Below are positions 35,984 through 44,016 of a stretch of 64,000 nucleotides of DNA, piece after piece. The position numbers were made by a program, and so were the translations under genes. The notes under the pieces are model-generated. The model saw nothing but the letters and a program-made list of their open reading frames with translations, did not search any database and had not been told where the DNA came from. The stretch is from Paenibacillus ottowii. Lineage in GTDB: Bacteria; Bacillota; Bacilli; Paenibacillales; Paenibacillaceae. The first letter of the stretch is position 1. The number at the start of each line of letters is the position of its first letter. The stretch is from contig NZ_VIJZ01000001.1 in the NCBI RefSeq assembly GCF_006874425.1, positions 620,001 through 684,000 of the forward strand, in the 5' to 3' direction.

Positions 35984-36856
35984 CTACCGTTCCCATCGTT
36001 TCATATACATGATCTCAGCCTCAGGGTCTGCCATTTGAATGACTGCCTTAAAGCGCTGCAAATCCAGGAGATGAACGCTGTAAATGGTAGCCATTTGTTC
36101 TTTTTTATCTGATTCACTTTTCGTCTTGCCCTCTATTAGGGTAGAGCTTCTAATGGGTGTGCTGTGCAAGCGCAGCCTGCGATGTATGGCATCTTCGACA
36201 GCTTGCTGCTTTTTGCTGACAACACAAACCATACGTCTCAAACCGGTAAACATCAGCCGGGTCGTTTCATAGGCAGCGAGACAGGATAAGGCAGAATAGA
36301 GAGCTGGCTCCCAGCCTAGCACAAAGCCAGCCGTAATAAGTAGCAAACAATTACACAACATTACAATCTGTATTAACGGAATTTTCCGATGGGTTAGCAT
36401 CAAAGTGGAAGGACGACCATCGTCAGACTCATTGAGTCCTAGTGAATCAAGCAGCCCACCGTGACGAGCCGCCAGTCCTGCGCCAAGTCCAATACAGATT
36501 CCGCCTCCCAGAGCACATACGACCGGATGGCCACTTACTGCTGGAAAAGGCGAGAGAATGATGGCTGAGCCTGAAAAGGCAAACAAACCAGGGAGTGCAC
36601 GAAGCAGCATGGGCTTGTGAGTAGACAAAGAATACAGCAGCATTAGTGGCAAGTTCAAAACGAATAGCAGTAACCCAAAATGCTCCTGCGTATAAAGCGA
36701 CATAAGTCTGGAGATTCCGGTGACGCCTCCAGCGATCATATCGTGCGGATGTAGAAACAATTCCAGACCGACGGATGCGGTAATTCCGCCAATCACCGTA
36801 TAAAAGACAGGGAACCTGCTCGCATCTCCTGAAGCTGGCCTCACAAACCGCCTCAT
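35984..36856 (-). CDS. YitT-family membrane protein with DUF2179
   Basis: This 290-residue protein has five hydrophobic helices (about 17-210) in the YitT pattern with LHPHDMIAGGVTGISR near the first helix and GGLLDSLGL. It ends in a soluble DUF2179-type domain (AVEDAIHRRLRL then MATIYSVHLLDLQRFKAVI). The family is widespread in Firmicutes and of unknown function. The start codon overlaps the stop of an 11-codon ORF, so it is probably translated by coupling. No better upstream start was found. Confidence 0.88.
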   Translation of the reverse strand: MRRFVRPASGDASRFPVFYTVIGGITASVGLELFLHPHDMIAGGVTGISRLMSLYTQEHFGLLLFVLNLPLMLLYSLSTHKPMLLRALPGLFAFSGSAIILSPFPAVSGHPVVCALGGGICIGLGAGLAARHGGLLDSLGLNESDDGRPSTLMLTHRKIPLIQIVMLCNCLLLITAGFVLGWEPALYSALSCLAAYETTRLMFTGLRRMVCVVSKKQQAVEDAIHRRLRLHSTPIRSSTLIEGKTKSESDKKEQMATIYSVHLLDLQRFKAVIQMADPEAEIMYMKRWER

Positions 36857-36888
36857 AGAGCTTCGGCATATTTTACAGCGTGCAGCAT
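36853..36888 (-). CDS. Possible 11-residue leader peptide coupled to yitT
   Basis: AGGAGGG lies 6-7 bp before an ATG that reads MLHAVKYAEAL and stops in ATGA, overlapping the yitT start codon. The yitT ATG itself has no ribosome site, so the mini-ORF may deliver ribosomes to it. The peptide has no visible motif. Confidence 0.45.
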   Translation of the reverse strand: MLHAVKYAEAL

Positions 36889-36928
36889 AGCCTTCCCTCC
36901 TATGGATTGTCGTATCCAGCTTTTACTA

Positions 36929-38155
36929 TTACGCCGATTTGCTTTCTTCCTTTCGTACGCGCGAGTCCTTGAATTTAAATATTTTGTTTAACATATTAAA
37001 AATAGGCTTTGACTGTTTGGTCAGAAGCGGCCCAAGAATCGCTAGTATGAGCACATAGATGGCTGCAAAGGGTTGAACTATATCAATCAAACCGCCTTCT
37101 TTACCCAAGTTGGCCATGATGATCGAAAATTCGCCTCGCGCCACAATAGTCAGGCCGATATTTGCGGATGCTTTGTGAGATAAGGAAGCTGTGCGCCCAG
37201 CTAACATACCTGCCCAAATGTTACCGAATAGGGTGAGAAGGACGGTTGCCAGCGCAAGCCATACGGCGTTTCCCCCAAGGGACAACGGATCAATGGATAA
37301 TCCAAAGCTGAAGAAGAACAGTGCACCGAAGAAATCGCGGAAAGGAACAATTAAATGCTCAATCCGTTTGGCGTGTTCCGTTTCAGCCAGTACCAGACCA
37401 ACCAACAGGGCTCCAATAGCTTCCGCGACATGAATCGTTTCCGAAAAACCAGCCACCAGGAACAGAGAGCCAAAAACAACAAGTCCGAATACCTCATTGG
37501 AGCGGATACGGAGAATCCGATTTAGCAGAGGGACGGCTTTTCGACCGATGATAATAACTGCCAGCATAAAGCCAAGCGCGATGAGTGCCGATAGCAGTAC
37601 ACCCCCGAGCGAGGAAGAGTCGCTAAGAACTATTCCGGAGAGGATGGAGATGTAGACGGCGAGGAAAACATCCTCAAACATAATAATGCCTAAAATCATT
37701 TCCGTTTCAGCGTTGGCGGTACGCTTGAGATCGACCAGCACCTTGGCTGCAATCGCACTGGATGATATTGTCGTAATTCCGGCAATAACCAGTGTTTCTG
37801 CTACAGGAAAGCCGATCAGAAAGCCGAGAGCCAATCCCAGTGTGAAATTAATGCCAATATAAATGGTACCGCCCACGGCAATAGAACGACCTGATTTAAT
37901 CAATCGGCCAACTGAAAACTCCAGTCCTAAATAAAAGAGAAGGAACAGCACACCGATTCTGCCCATAAAATCAATAAAAGGGGCGCTTTCGATAAACCGA
38001 AAATCAAAATGCCATAGCTCCATCGCATGCGGTCCAACTGCCATTCCGATCAGAATATAAAAAGGGATGACCGAGAAGCGCAGTTTGGAGGAAATCAGTC
38101 CGGCTGCAGCAATTAAAGCGATAGCCAATCCAACCTCAAATACCAGGTGATCCAT
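36929..38155 (-). CDS. khtU: K+/H+ antiporter KhtU-like (CPA2 family)
   Basis: This 408-residue protein has about 12 hydrophobic helices of the CPA2 (Kef/KhtU) type, with conserved DFMGRIGVLFLLFYLGLEF, and AGITTISSSAIAAKVL in the core. It exports K+ (and perhaps NH4+) for H+ across the cytoplasmic membrane. The RCK-like partner KhtT lies 4 bp upstream in the same operon; in B. subtilis that subunit binds c-di-AMP. The tail is charged (FKFKDSRVRKEESKSA). The khtS gene of B. subtilis is not seen here. Confidence 0.9.
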   Translation of the reverse strand: MDHLVFEVGLAIALIAAAGLISSKLRFSVIPFYILIGMAVGPHAMELWHFDFRFIESAPFIDFMGRIGVLFLLFYLGLEFSVGRLIKSGRSIAVGGTIYIGINFTLGLALGFLIGFPVAETLVIAGITTISSSAIAAKVLVDLKRTANAETEMILGIIMFEDVFLAVYISILSGIVLSDSSSLGGVLLSALIALGFMLAVIIIGRKAVPLLNRILRIRSNEVFGLVVFGSLFLVAGFSETIHVAEAIGALLVGLVLAETEHAKRIEHLIVPFRDFFGALFFFSFGLSIDPLSLGGNAVWLALATVLLTLFGNIWAGMLAGRTASLSHKASANIGLTIVARGEFSIIMANLGKEGGLIDIVQPFAAIYVLILAILGPLLTKQSKPIFNMLNKIFKFKDSRVRKEESKSA

Positions 38156-38159
38156 CCAA

Positions 38160-38654
38160 TCACCCGCTTCCGTTCATAAGAATTTGTTTAAAGCGTTTCT
38201 GCTGGTCACGTTCTCCGACAACAACTACAGTGGCATCATCGCAAATCATCACTTCGGGACCGGGATTTACATATTTTTTTCCCTTTTTCTCTACAATCGC
38301 AATAACCGTGGCCCCCGAGTTTTGTCTTACATCCAGCTCCCCGATGGATTTGCCAACACTTGCATAGTGTGATTCCACTCTATACCATTCAATAATAAAA
38401 TCGTCAAATGTCATTTCTACACTTTCAAGCTGCCTGGACTTATACGTCATGCCACCGATTATGGAGGCTACCATTCGTGCTTCCTGATCATTCAGGGTTG
38501 TCATAGAAATGCTTTGCTCCAGATCCTCGTAATCAAAGTGATATAGCTCACGTCTGCCATCATCATGAATAATAATGACAATTCGATCGCCGCTCTCCGC
38601 ATCTATTCGATACTTAATTCCGATTCCTGGCAAAATAGACTCTCGAATATCCAT
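38160..38654 (-). CDS. khtT: Regulatory subunit KhtT (RCK_C domain)
   Basis: This 164-residue protein matches KhtT: an N-terminal region followed by a RCK_C/TrkA-C domain (about 75-160) with SIGELDVRQNSGATVIAIVE and VVVVGERDQQKRF. In B. subtilis KhtT controls KhtU and is inhibited by c-di-AMP. AGGAGG precedes the ATG. It is followed by khtU after 4 bp. Confidence 0.9.
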   Translation of the reverse strand: MDIRESILPGIGIKYRIDAESGDRIVIIIHDDGRRELYHFDYEDLEQSISMTTLNDQEARMVASIIGGMTYKSRQLESVEMTFDDFIIEWYRVESHYASVGKSIGELDVRQNSGATVIAIVEKKGKKYVNPGPEVMICDDATVVVVGERDQQKRFKQILMNGSG

Positions 38655-38850
38655 GTATAAAGCCTCCTGTATAATACGTTTATTTAAGTGAATGATATGG
38701 GAAATAAATCACATACTCTGAAAGTAACTTCAAGAATAGAATAATATCAAATTTTTAATAAAAAATGGAATATTAAGTTTCATACATGAAATGAATAGGA
38801 AAAGTTAACAAAAAGACATGCCATGTGGTGATGTGCATGCTAAAAGGGGG

Positions 38851-39246
38851 TTAAGCCACATAACTAGAGGTAAATTTAATGGGGAGCAAGAACAATTGCT
38901 TCTTTAGCTTACAGATAACTGGAATAAAAGGCAGACGTAGCTTGGGGATGCTCAATAGCAGCACAAGCGCTACCAGAATGACAAAGGGAAGTGATTTGGT
39001 CGCAGCAATCACCAGATGCAGTAACAGGGAGGATTTGCGTACCGCTGGTTTGGAATGATGCTCCAGCCCGTGGGTGTCCGTTTCTAACGAAGTAACATCG
39101 TCATGAAGCATAAGTGATGATTCTGCAGTAAACTGAAGGGATTGAGTGGTGTCTTCCGCGTGGAACGTTACAGGAAGGGACAAAATCTGGACGAAGCTCA
39201 ATATGACGATTATGAATGTACGCAGCATGTTCAGCATCGTTGACAT
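38851..39246 (-). CDS. Hypothetical secreted or membrane protein
   Basis: This 131-residue protein begins with a signal-like helix (TFIIVILSFVQILSLPVTFHA, residues 10-30) and has a second hydrophobic helix (LVIAATKSLPFVILVALVLLLSIP). Between them is a polar stretch with TTQSLQFTAESSLM. GGGAGGGA lies 5 bp before the ATG, so it looks like a real gene. I know no family for it. A 239-bp divergent region separates it from the YtxC-like gene. Confidence 0.65.
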   Translation of the reverse strand: MSTMLNMLRTFIIVILSFVQILSLPVTFHAEDTTQSLQFTAESSLMLHDDVTSLETDTHGLEHHSKPAVRKSSLLLHLVIAATKSLPFVILVALVLLLSIPKLRLPFIPVICKLKKQLFLLPIKFTSSYVA

Positions 39247-39485
39247 CTTATCCCTCCCTCTTGTGAAAAATTCATATCACTATAACCTTAACATACCCCA
39301 TCCTAAATATTCAAACGTCTTTCGATTTTTACTTATCACGGTAATTGTTTATAACACGATTAGCACCTCTTTGAAACCTGATCAGCCTCTTTTGTTCGTA
39401 TGTCTTTCTGTTTCCAGTCGTTCACTTCGTATAACCCTTCAGAGGCCGCCATATACTGAAAGCAGTGATCGAAAGGAGTGAGCCA

Positions 39486-40367
39486 ATGGAACTGTTTACA
39501 GTGTGGACCAATACAGACGGGGATCAGGAAACCGACCGTTTTTATGAAGTGGTCAAAAGTAGAACCAAGGGACTACATATGTCACGGCGCGGATTTCGAT
39601 TCACTTTCAGACAGCTTGACAACAAAGTGGCATGGACCTGCAAGGGCACTGAAAGCAATTCGGCGTTTGAAAGCTTTCTTCCCTGTGTATACAGCATCAT
39701 GGCTTCGGCGATAGCGGATTATATTATCGAAGTTAGGGAGTGGGGGATACTCGATCTTATTCTCACCAAAGCCTGTTCTCTGCTGGAGAAAGAGGACGTT
39801 GAACAAATTCGGAGCATGATTCGCTCGCTGTTAAATGATGATGGTCCCCGAGGGCGTCTCAAACGCCACGGTAAGCTAACCAGTCTCCTGGAAAGGGACT
39901 TCAGGGAGCTTCGTGTGATCAATTTGGAAGGGCTTATTCAATTTAGACTGCATGCGTATAAAAAAGAGCTTGAAGAAATCGTTGAATATGCCATGGAAGA
40001 ATTCTGGGCAGATCGGCAATACGAAGAATTTATGGGGTTGCTTAAATATTTTGTGTTTTTTCAGGAGAGCAAAGTTCCACTCGTACATGTACTTCACCAA
40101 GGGGGGCATAATTTCACCATTCTCGATAATGCCATGGTGCCCATACCGACTCCTGATGCAGACGACATTATTGTAGAAATGCCGGGTATTGAACTGGAGA
40201 TGGAGGTCGAGGATCGAATTGTCAGCACCCTTATTTCGATATCTCCTGCTTCCATTATATTGCATACAGACGATGAGCACACCCCTATTGTGCGGACGCT
40301 CCTGCATATTTTTGAAGACAAAGTGAAGCTGAGTAAACTTTATCCAGGTCAGGATGTTCAAAAATAA
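39486..40367 (+). CDS. ytxC: Sporulation protein YtxC-like
   Basis: This 293-residue protein corresponds to the YtxC-like Firmicute sporulation family. It shows the helical run LITIEVREWGILDLILTK-like segment (SAIADYIIEVREWGILD) and the conserved RFYEVVKSR N terminus. There is no signal peptide. ATG at 39486 is used since AAAGGAGTGAG lies upstream; the longer frame to 39465 has no site. It is a single gene; its molecular role is unknown. Confidence 0.75.
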   Translation: MELFTVWTNTDGDQETDRFYEVVKSRTKGLHMSRRGFRFTFRQLDNKVAWTCKGTESNSAFESFLPCVYSIMASAIADYIIEVREWGILDLILTKACSLLEKEDVEQIRSMIRSLLNDDGPRGRLKRHGKLTSLLERDFRELRVINLEGLIQFRLHAYKKELEEIVEYAMEEFWADRQYEEFMGLLKYFVFFQESKVPLVHVLHQGGHNFTILDNAMVPIPTPDADDIIVEMPGIELEMEVEDRIVSTLISISPASIILHTDDEHTPIVRTLLHIFEDKVKLSKLYPGQDVQK

Positions 40368-40428
40368 TCAACCGTTCGTATAAACTCATGGGTTTCTGGA
40401 AAGCCTTTGCCTCAAGGGGAGGTTTTTT

Positions 40429-41004
40429 ATGAGATCCATGTTGGTATGGAAACGAATCTTAGGAACCATATTCATCGCAATCTGCCTGGTATTGTCCGGC
40501 AATGAGGTTTACGGTCACAAAGAACCGGTCCAGCATAAGAAATGGCAGTCCACACCTGTTTTAGCTCCACGTGAAGAGCAGGTGATTACGACCATGACGG
40601 TCACGGCAACAGGATATACAGCAGGCTATGAATCCACCGGCAAACGGCCGAATCATCCCGGTTACGGTATTACGTATTCCGGTGTAAAAGTGCGTCGTGA
40701 CAAGAATACACTGTCCACGATTGCGGCTGATCCCAAGACGTTTCCATTGGGCAGCATTTTGTACATTCCAGGTTACGGCTACGGGATTGTAGCAGATACA
40801 GGTTCAGCGATTAAGGGTAATAAAATTGACTTGTATTTTAAAACAACCCGACAGGTGTATTCTGAATGGGGCAAGAAAGATGTGGATGTTCAAATTATAA
40901 AAAAAGGAAACGGAAAGTGTACGGAAAAAATGATAAAGTCGCTGCAAAAGGCGATAGAAACGCATAAGACCATTCCGCCCGAGACACTGGATGCTTCCAT
41001 ATAA
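40429..41004 (+). CDS. Secreted 3D-domain protein (cell-wall hydrolase type)
   Basis: This 191-residue protein starts with a signal peptide ([19 protein letters not shown], about 10-28). It carries a 3D domain: [16 protein letters not shown], then [19 protein letters not shown], and [17 protein letters not shown] with the three conserved aspartates. Such domains occur in MltA/YuiC-type lytic transglycosylases acting on peptidoglycan. GGGGAGG precedes the ATG. It lies 61 bp after the YtxC-like gene and 76 bp before the SASP promoter region. Confidence 0.88.
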   Translation: MRSMLVWKRILGTIFIAICLVLSGNEVYGHKEPVQHKKWQSTPVLAPREEQVITTMTVTATGYTAGYESTGKRPNHPGYGITYSGVKVRRDKNTLSTIAADPKTFPLGSILYIPGYGYGIVADTGSAIKGNKIDLYFKTTRQVYSEWGKKDVDVQIIKKGNGKCTEKMIKSLQKAIETHKTIPPETLDASI

Positions 41005-41009
41005 TCCTT

Positions 41010-41039
41010 GCATATTGTTTTTTCTCACTTCACATACTA
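41010..41039 (+). promoter_or_regulatory. Sigma-G promoter of the SASP gene
   Basis: GCATA (41010-41014), an 18-bp spacer and CATACTA (41033-41039) fit the sigma-G consensus (GNATR-N18-CATNHTA) completely. It lies about 50 bp before a gamma-type SASP gene, the class normally made in the forespore by sigma-G. Confidence 0.85.
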
Positions 41040-41088
41040 TGTTTCGGGATAAGCTTTTCCCGCAAACCATACTGGGAGGTTGAATAAT

Positions 41089-41397
41089 ATGCCAAATCAA
41101 GGCGGAAATTCTTTTATGAACAAAGGCTTTAAGGCAAACACCGGAAATCAGTTTAAAACGGAATTTGCTCAAGACAATACGGTAGGCGTTGTTTCTCAAA
41201 AGGTAAAGCAGTCTGAACAAAATAAAATTCAAGACAACTTCCAAACACCTAATGAGAAGTATGACGAAGAATTTGCAACAGATCAAGGCGGCACAAATGT
41301 AGTAGCGCAAAAAGTTCAAAACTCCAGTCGTAATAAAATCCAAAGCAATGCACAAACACCGAACGAAAAGTTCGACGAAAACTTTAACACTAAATAA
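41089..41397 (+). CDS. sspE: Gamma-type small acid-soluble spore protein
   Basis: This 102-residue Asn/Gln-rich protein has two near-repeats, each with a stretch like NKIQDNFQTPNEKYDEEF and NKIQSNAQTPNEKFDENF, and an F-T/A-Q cleavage-type region (FKTEFAQDN, EEFATDQ). These match gamma-type SASPs, which serve as an amino-acid reserve in the spore core and are cut by Gpr at germination. ATG at 41089 is preferred since GGGAGG lies upstream, and the frame's TTG at 41080 is inside it. Consensus sigma-G promoter upstream. Confidence 0.93.
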   Translation: MPNQGGNSFMNKGFKANTGNQFKTEFAQDNTVGVVSQKVKQSEQNKIQDNFQTPNEKYDEEFATDQGGTNVVAQKVQNSSRNKIQSNAQTPNEKFDENFNTK

Positions 41398-41416
41398 AAA
41401 AGCATATACAAAAGAC

Positions 41417-41444
41417 AATGCTCCGGATATATTTCCGGAGCATT
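41417..41444 (+). terminator. Hairpin after the SASP gene
   Basis: AATGCTCCGGA and TCCGGAGCATT form an 11-bp perfect stem with a 6-nt loop. The T-tract after it is poor. Confidence 0.65.
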
Positions 41445-41479
41445 TCGCGTTGAGTAAAAGTGGCTAGAACCTATTAGGT

Positions 41480-41526
41480 CTAAGGTTTTATCTCCTTTTT
41501 AATTGTTTTTAAGGTGGAATTAAGGT
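41480..41526 (+). promoter_or_regulatory. Repeated TTAAGGT boxes upstream of the HtrA gene
   Basis: CTAAGGT at 41480 and TTAAGGT at 41509 and 41520 occur in one orientation. The last two are 11 bp apart centre to centre, the spacing seen for OmpR-family regulators binding direct repeats. The downstream gene cluster includes an OmpR-type regulator. Binding is inferred from spacing only. Confidence 0.5.
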
Positions 41527-41594
41527 TTAAAGTGCAAAATAAAGTCAGTTAAACAACACCACCTAGAAGCATAGGGTTTGGGAGGAGATATACA

Positions 41595-43178
41595 ATGGAC
41601 GAATTTAAAAATAATAATTCCGGGCGCCGGAACGACAATGATCAGGTTGACAACGATAAAGCAACTCGGCAAAACGAATCAAATGGTTCCTCGTATTACT
41701 ATTCCTATGGCCCTTTTTCCTCAGTGCAGTCGGACGGACAACGCAGGGAAGGCCAGTCGGTGGAAGACGTCGAGATTACGCCACCGCAGGCAGTGAGACC
41801 TCTTCCTTCTTCTTATCAACGTGCTGTGCCTGAGCAACAGGACGGTTCAGGTCGGAATAACGGCAACTGGCAATTTAAACCGAATAAGCCTAAATCGCAG
41901 GTGAAAACGATTTTCTTATCTTTTTTAGCCGGAATGCTGGTCATCACGGTATTGATGTATACAGCCGACCGAACCAACATGTTCACACCAGAAACAGCGT
42001 TGACTTCGGCGGCAGCTGAAAGTGGAGAAACGACGAATTCAGGAACCACCAACTCCAACTCGGCTCCAAGTGCAGTTCCGGCTGTGATGCCTTCAGGTAC
42101 GGCTGATGTTCAGTCTGTGGTAGCCAAGGCTGGTCCAGCAGTCGTCAAAATCGAAACGCTGGCCAAGCAATCTAGTGGAGGCAGACAAAGTAGCCCTTAT
42201 TACAATGACCCGCTATATCAATACTTTTTCGGCAATCAGTATGGCGATAGTGGCAGTAGCGGCAATAGTAACGAAAATGAAGGTAGCAACAGTGGACAGC
42301 TAACTCCGCTGGGTATTGGTTCCGGTTTTATTTTTGATAAATCGGGTTACGTCCTGACCAACAACCATGTTGTGGAAGGTGCAAGTGTAGTACAGGTTAC
42401 CGTAGAGGGAACCAACAAGCCTTACGAAGCCAAAGTTTTGGGCAAAAATGCAGATCTTGATTTGGCGGTTCTTAAAATTGATGGTAAAAATAATTTTCCA
42501 ACTGTAACCTTGGGGAACTCCGATAACGCTAAAGTGGGCGAGTGGATGGTTGCGATCGGTAACCCAGAAGGCTTCGAACATTCGGTAACAGCCGGGGTGT
42601 TGAGTGCGAAAGAGCGTACGATCACTATTAATAGTGAGTCCACCGGAAAACCGACGCAATACAAGCATCTTATTCAGACAGATGCCTCCATTAATCCTGG
42701 TAACTCTGGCGGACCGTTACTGAATCTGCAAGGACAGGTTATCGGTATGAACGTAGCTGTAAGTGCAGACGCACAGGGGATCGGATTTGCGATTCCGTCC
42801 AATACGATTTTGGAAGTCGTTGATAAGTTGAAAAATAACCAGCCTATTCCGAAAGAACCTGTACCCTTCATTGGTGCAAGTCTCTTAAACTTGAGCCCTG
42901 AAGTAGCCAAGGAATTAGGTACATCTCTGACCGAAGGCTCGGTTGTTCGGGATATTATATACAAATCACCTGCTTATCAGGCCGATCTGCGTCCTTACGA
43001 TGTAATTATCGGAGCCAATGGTACGCCTTATAGCACATCACAAGAGCTCATTCAATTCATCCAAAAACAAAAAGTGGGTACAGCTTTGACACTTAACATT
43101 GAACGAGCTGGGCAGAAAAAAGATATTCAGCTAAAAATAGGCAACAAAAATGACTTTAGCTCTACGCTTCAACAATAA
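41595..43178 (+). CDS. htrA: HtrA-like membrane-anchored serine protease (S1C) with PDZ
   Basis: This 527-residue protease has a polar N terminus (about 1-100), one transmembrane helix (TIFLSFLAGMLVITVLMYT, about 105-123), a linker, the trypsin-like domain with catalytic His in LTNNHVVEG, Asp in ADLDLAVLKID and Ser in NPGNSGGPLLN, and a C-terminal PDZ domain. HtrA degrades misfolded proteins at the envelope. GGGAGGAG precedes the ATG. It is followed by an RR/HK pair, as CssRS accompanies htrB in B. subtilis, and is preceded by repeat boxes. The long N-terminal disordered region is typical in Paenibacillus HtrAs. Confidence 0.94.
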   Translation: MDEFKNNNSGRRNDNDQVDNDKATRQNESNGSSYYYSYGPFSSVQSDGQRREGQSVEDVEITPPQAVRPLPSSYQRAVPEQQDGSGRNNGNWQFKPNKPKSQVKTIFLSFLAGMLVITVLMYTADRTNMFTPETALTSAAAESGETTNSGTTNSNSAPSAVPAVMPSGTADVQSVVAKAGPAVVKIETLAKQSSGGRQSSPYYNDPLYQYFFGNQYGDSGSSGNSNENEGSNSGQLTPLGIGSGFIFDKSGYVLTNNHVVEGASVVQVTVEGTNKPYEAKVLGKNADLDLAVLKIDGKNNFPTVTLGNSDNAKVGEWMVAIGNPEGFEHSVTAGVLSAKERTITINSESTGKPTQYKHLIQTDASINPGNSGGPLLNLQGQVIGMNVAVSADAQGIGFAIPSNTILEVVDKLKNNQPIPKEPVPFIGASLLNLSPEVAKELGTSLTEGSVVRDIIYKSPAYQADLRPYDVIIGANGTPYSTSQELIQFIQKQKVGTALTLNIERAGQKKDIQLKIGNKNDFSSTLQQ

Positions 43179-43207
43179 GAGAATAACTTAAAAATTGAAC
43201 ATGAACG

Positions 43208-43240
43208 CAAGAAACGGAAGGAAGACCCTTCCGTTTCTTG
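43208..43240 (+). terminator. Strong hairpin after the HtrA gene
   Basis: CAAGAAACGGAAGG (43208-43221) and CCTTCCGTTTCTTG (43227-43240) pair over 14 bp with a 5-nt loop. The T-tract is weak. Confidence 0.7.
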
Positions 43241-43325
43241 CTGTACGCAGTGGCAAGATGCTACACGCGCCTACTCCTGCTACAATAGAGGGAAAAGAAG
43301 AAGAGACAAAGGAGTTTGATCGTGT

Positions 43326-44015
43326 ATGCGTTCTACTATTCTGATCATTGATGACGATGAAAAAATTGTATCCATGCTGCGCAGAGGGCTGGCTTTTGAA
43401 GGATATGAAGTACTGACAGCCGCGAATGGAGCAGAAGGATTGAATAAAATGTTAACAACTGAGCCTGATCTGGTCGTGCTGGATGTCATGATGCCGCAGG
43501 TCGATGGTTTTGAAGTATGCCGTCGTATGCGGGAAGGAGGAAGCACAGTACCTGTCCTGATGCTTACAGCCAAGGATGAGGTGGAGAACCGGGTAAAGGG
43601 TCTGGATTTAGGGGCTGATGATTATCTCGTAAAGCCGTTTGCTCTGGAAGAACTGCTGGCACGAGTGCGAGCGCTTTTGCGGCGTAAAACTGAACAGCAG
43701 GACAACAATGCAAATCGGCTTATCTTCGAGGATTTACAACTAGATAACGAATCGCGCGAAGTGGTTCGTGGTGGCAAACGCTTGGAACTGACGGCCAAAG
43801 AATTTGAATTGCTCCATTTGTTCATGCAAAACCCGAAACGCGTTCTGTCACGTGATCTGATTATGGATAAAATATGGGGCTATGACTATAGCGGAGAATC
43901 AAATGTGCTGGAAGTATATATTGCCATGTTGCGACAAAAAACGGAGCAGAATGGTGGCAAGCGGCTTATCCGTACCATTCGGGGAGCTGGCTATATTTTA
44001 AGAGGTGATGTGTAA
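43326..44015 (+). CDS. OmpR-family response regulator
   Basis: This 229-residue regulator has a receiver domain (about 1-115) with acidic pocket DDDEK, phospho-acceptor Asp in VVLDVMMP and Lys in LVKPF. Its C-terminal winged helix (about 130-225) has LTAKEFELLHLF and the wing SNVLEVYIAMLRQK. AAAGGAG lies upstream of the ATG. It is coupled to the kinase gene, whose start lies 1 bp after its stop. The regulator likely acts on the HtrA promoter, as CssR does in B. subtilis, but the ligand-sensing half is not conserved enough to name it CssR. Confidence 0.94.
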   Translation: MRSTILIIDDDEKIVSMLRRGLAFEGYEVLTAANGAEGLNKMLTTEPDLVVLDVMMPQVDGFEVCRRMREGGSTVPVLMLTAKDEVENRVKGLDLGADDYLVKPFALEELLARVRALLRRKTEQQDNNANRLIFEDLQLDNESREVVRGGKRLELTAKEFELLHLFMQNPKRVLSRDLIMDKIWGYDYSGESNVLEVYIAMLRQKTEQNGGKRLIRTIRGAGYILRGDV

Positions 44016-44016
44016 T

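Noticed and set aside
40804..41418. Minus-strand frame across the 3D-domain and SASP genes
   Set aside because: Both plus-strand genes are clear; the antisense frame has no start signal.
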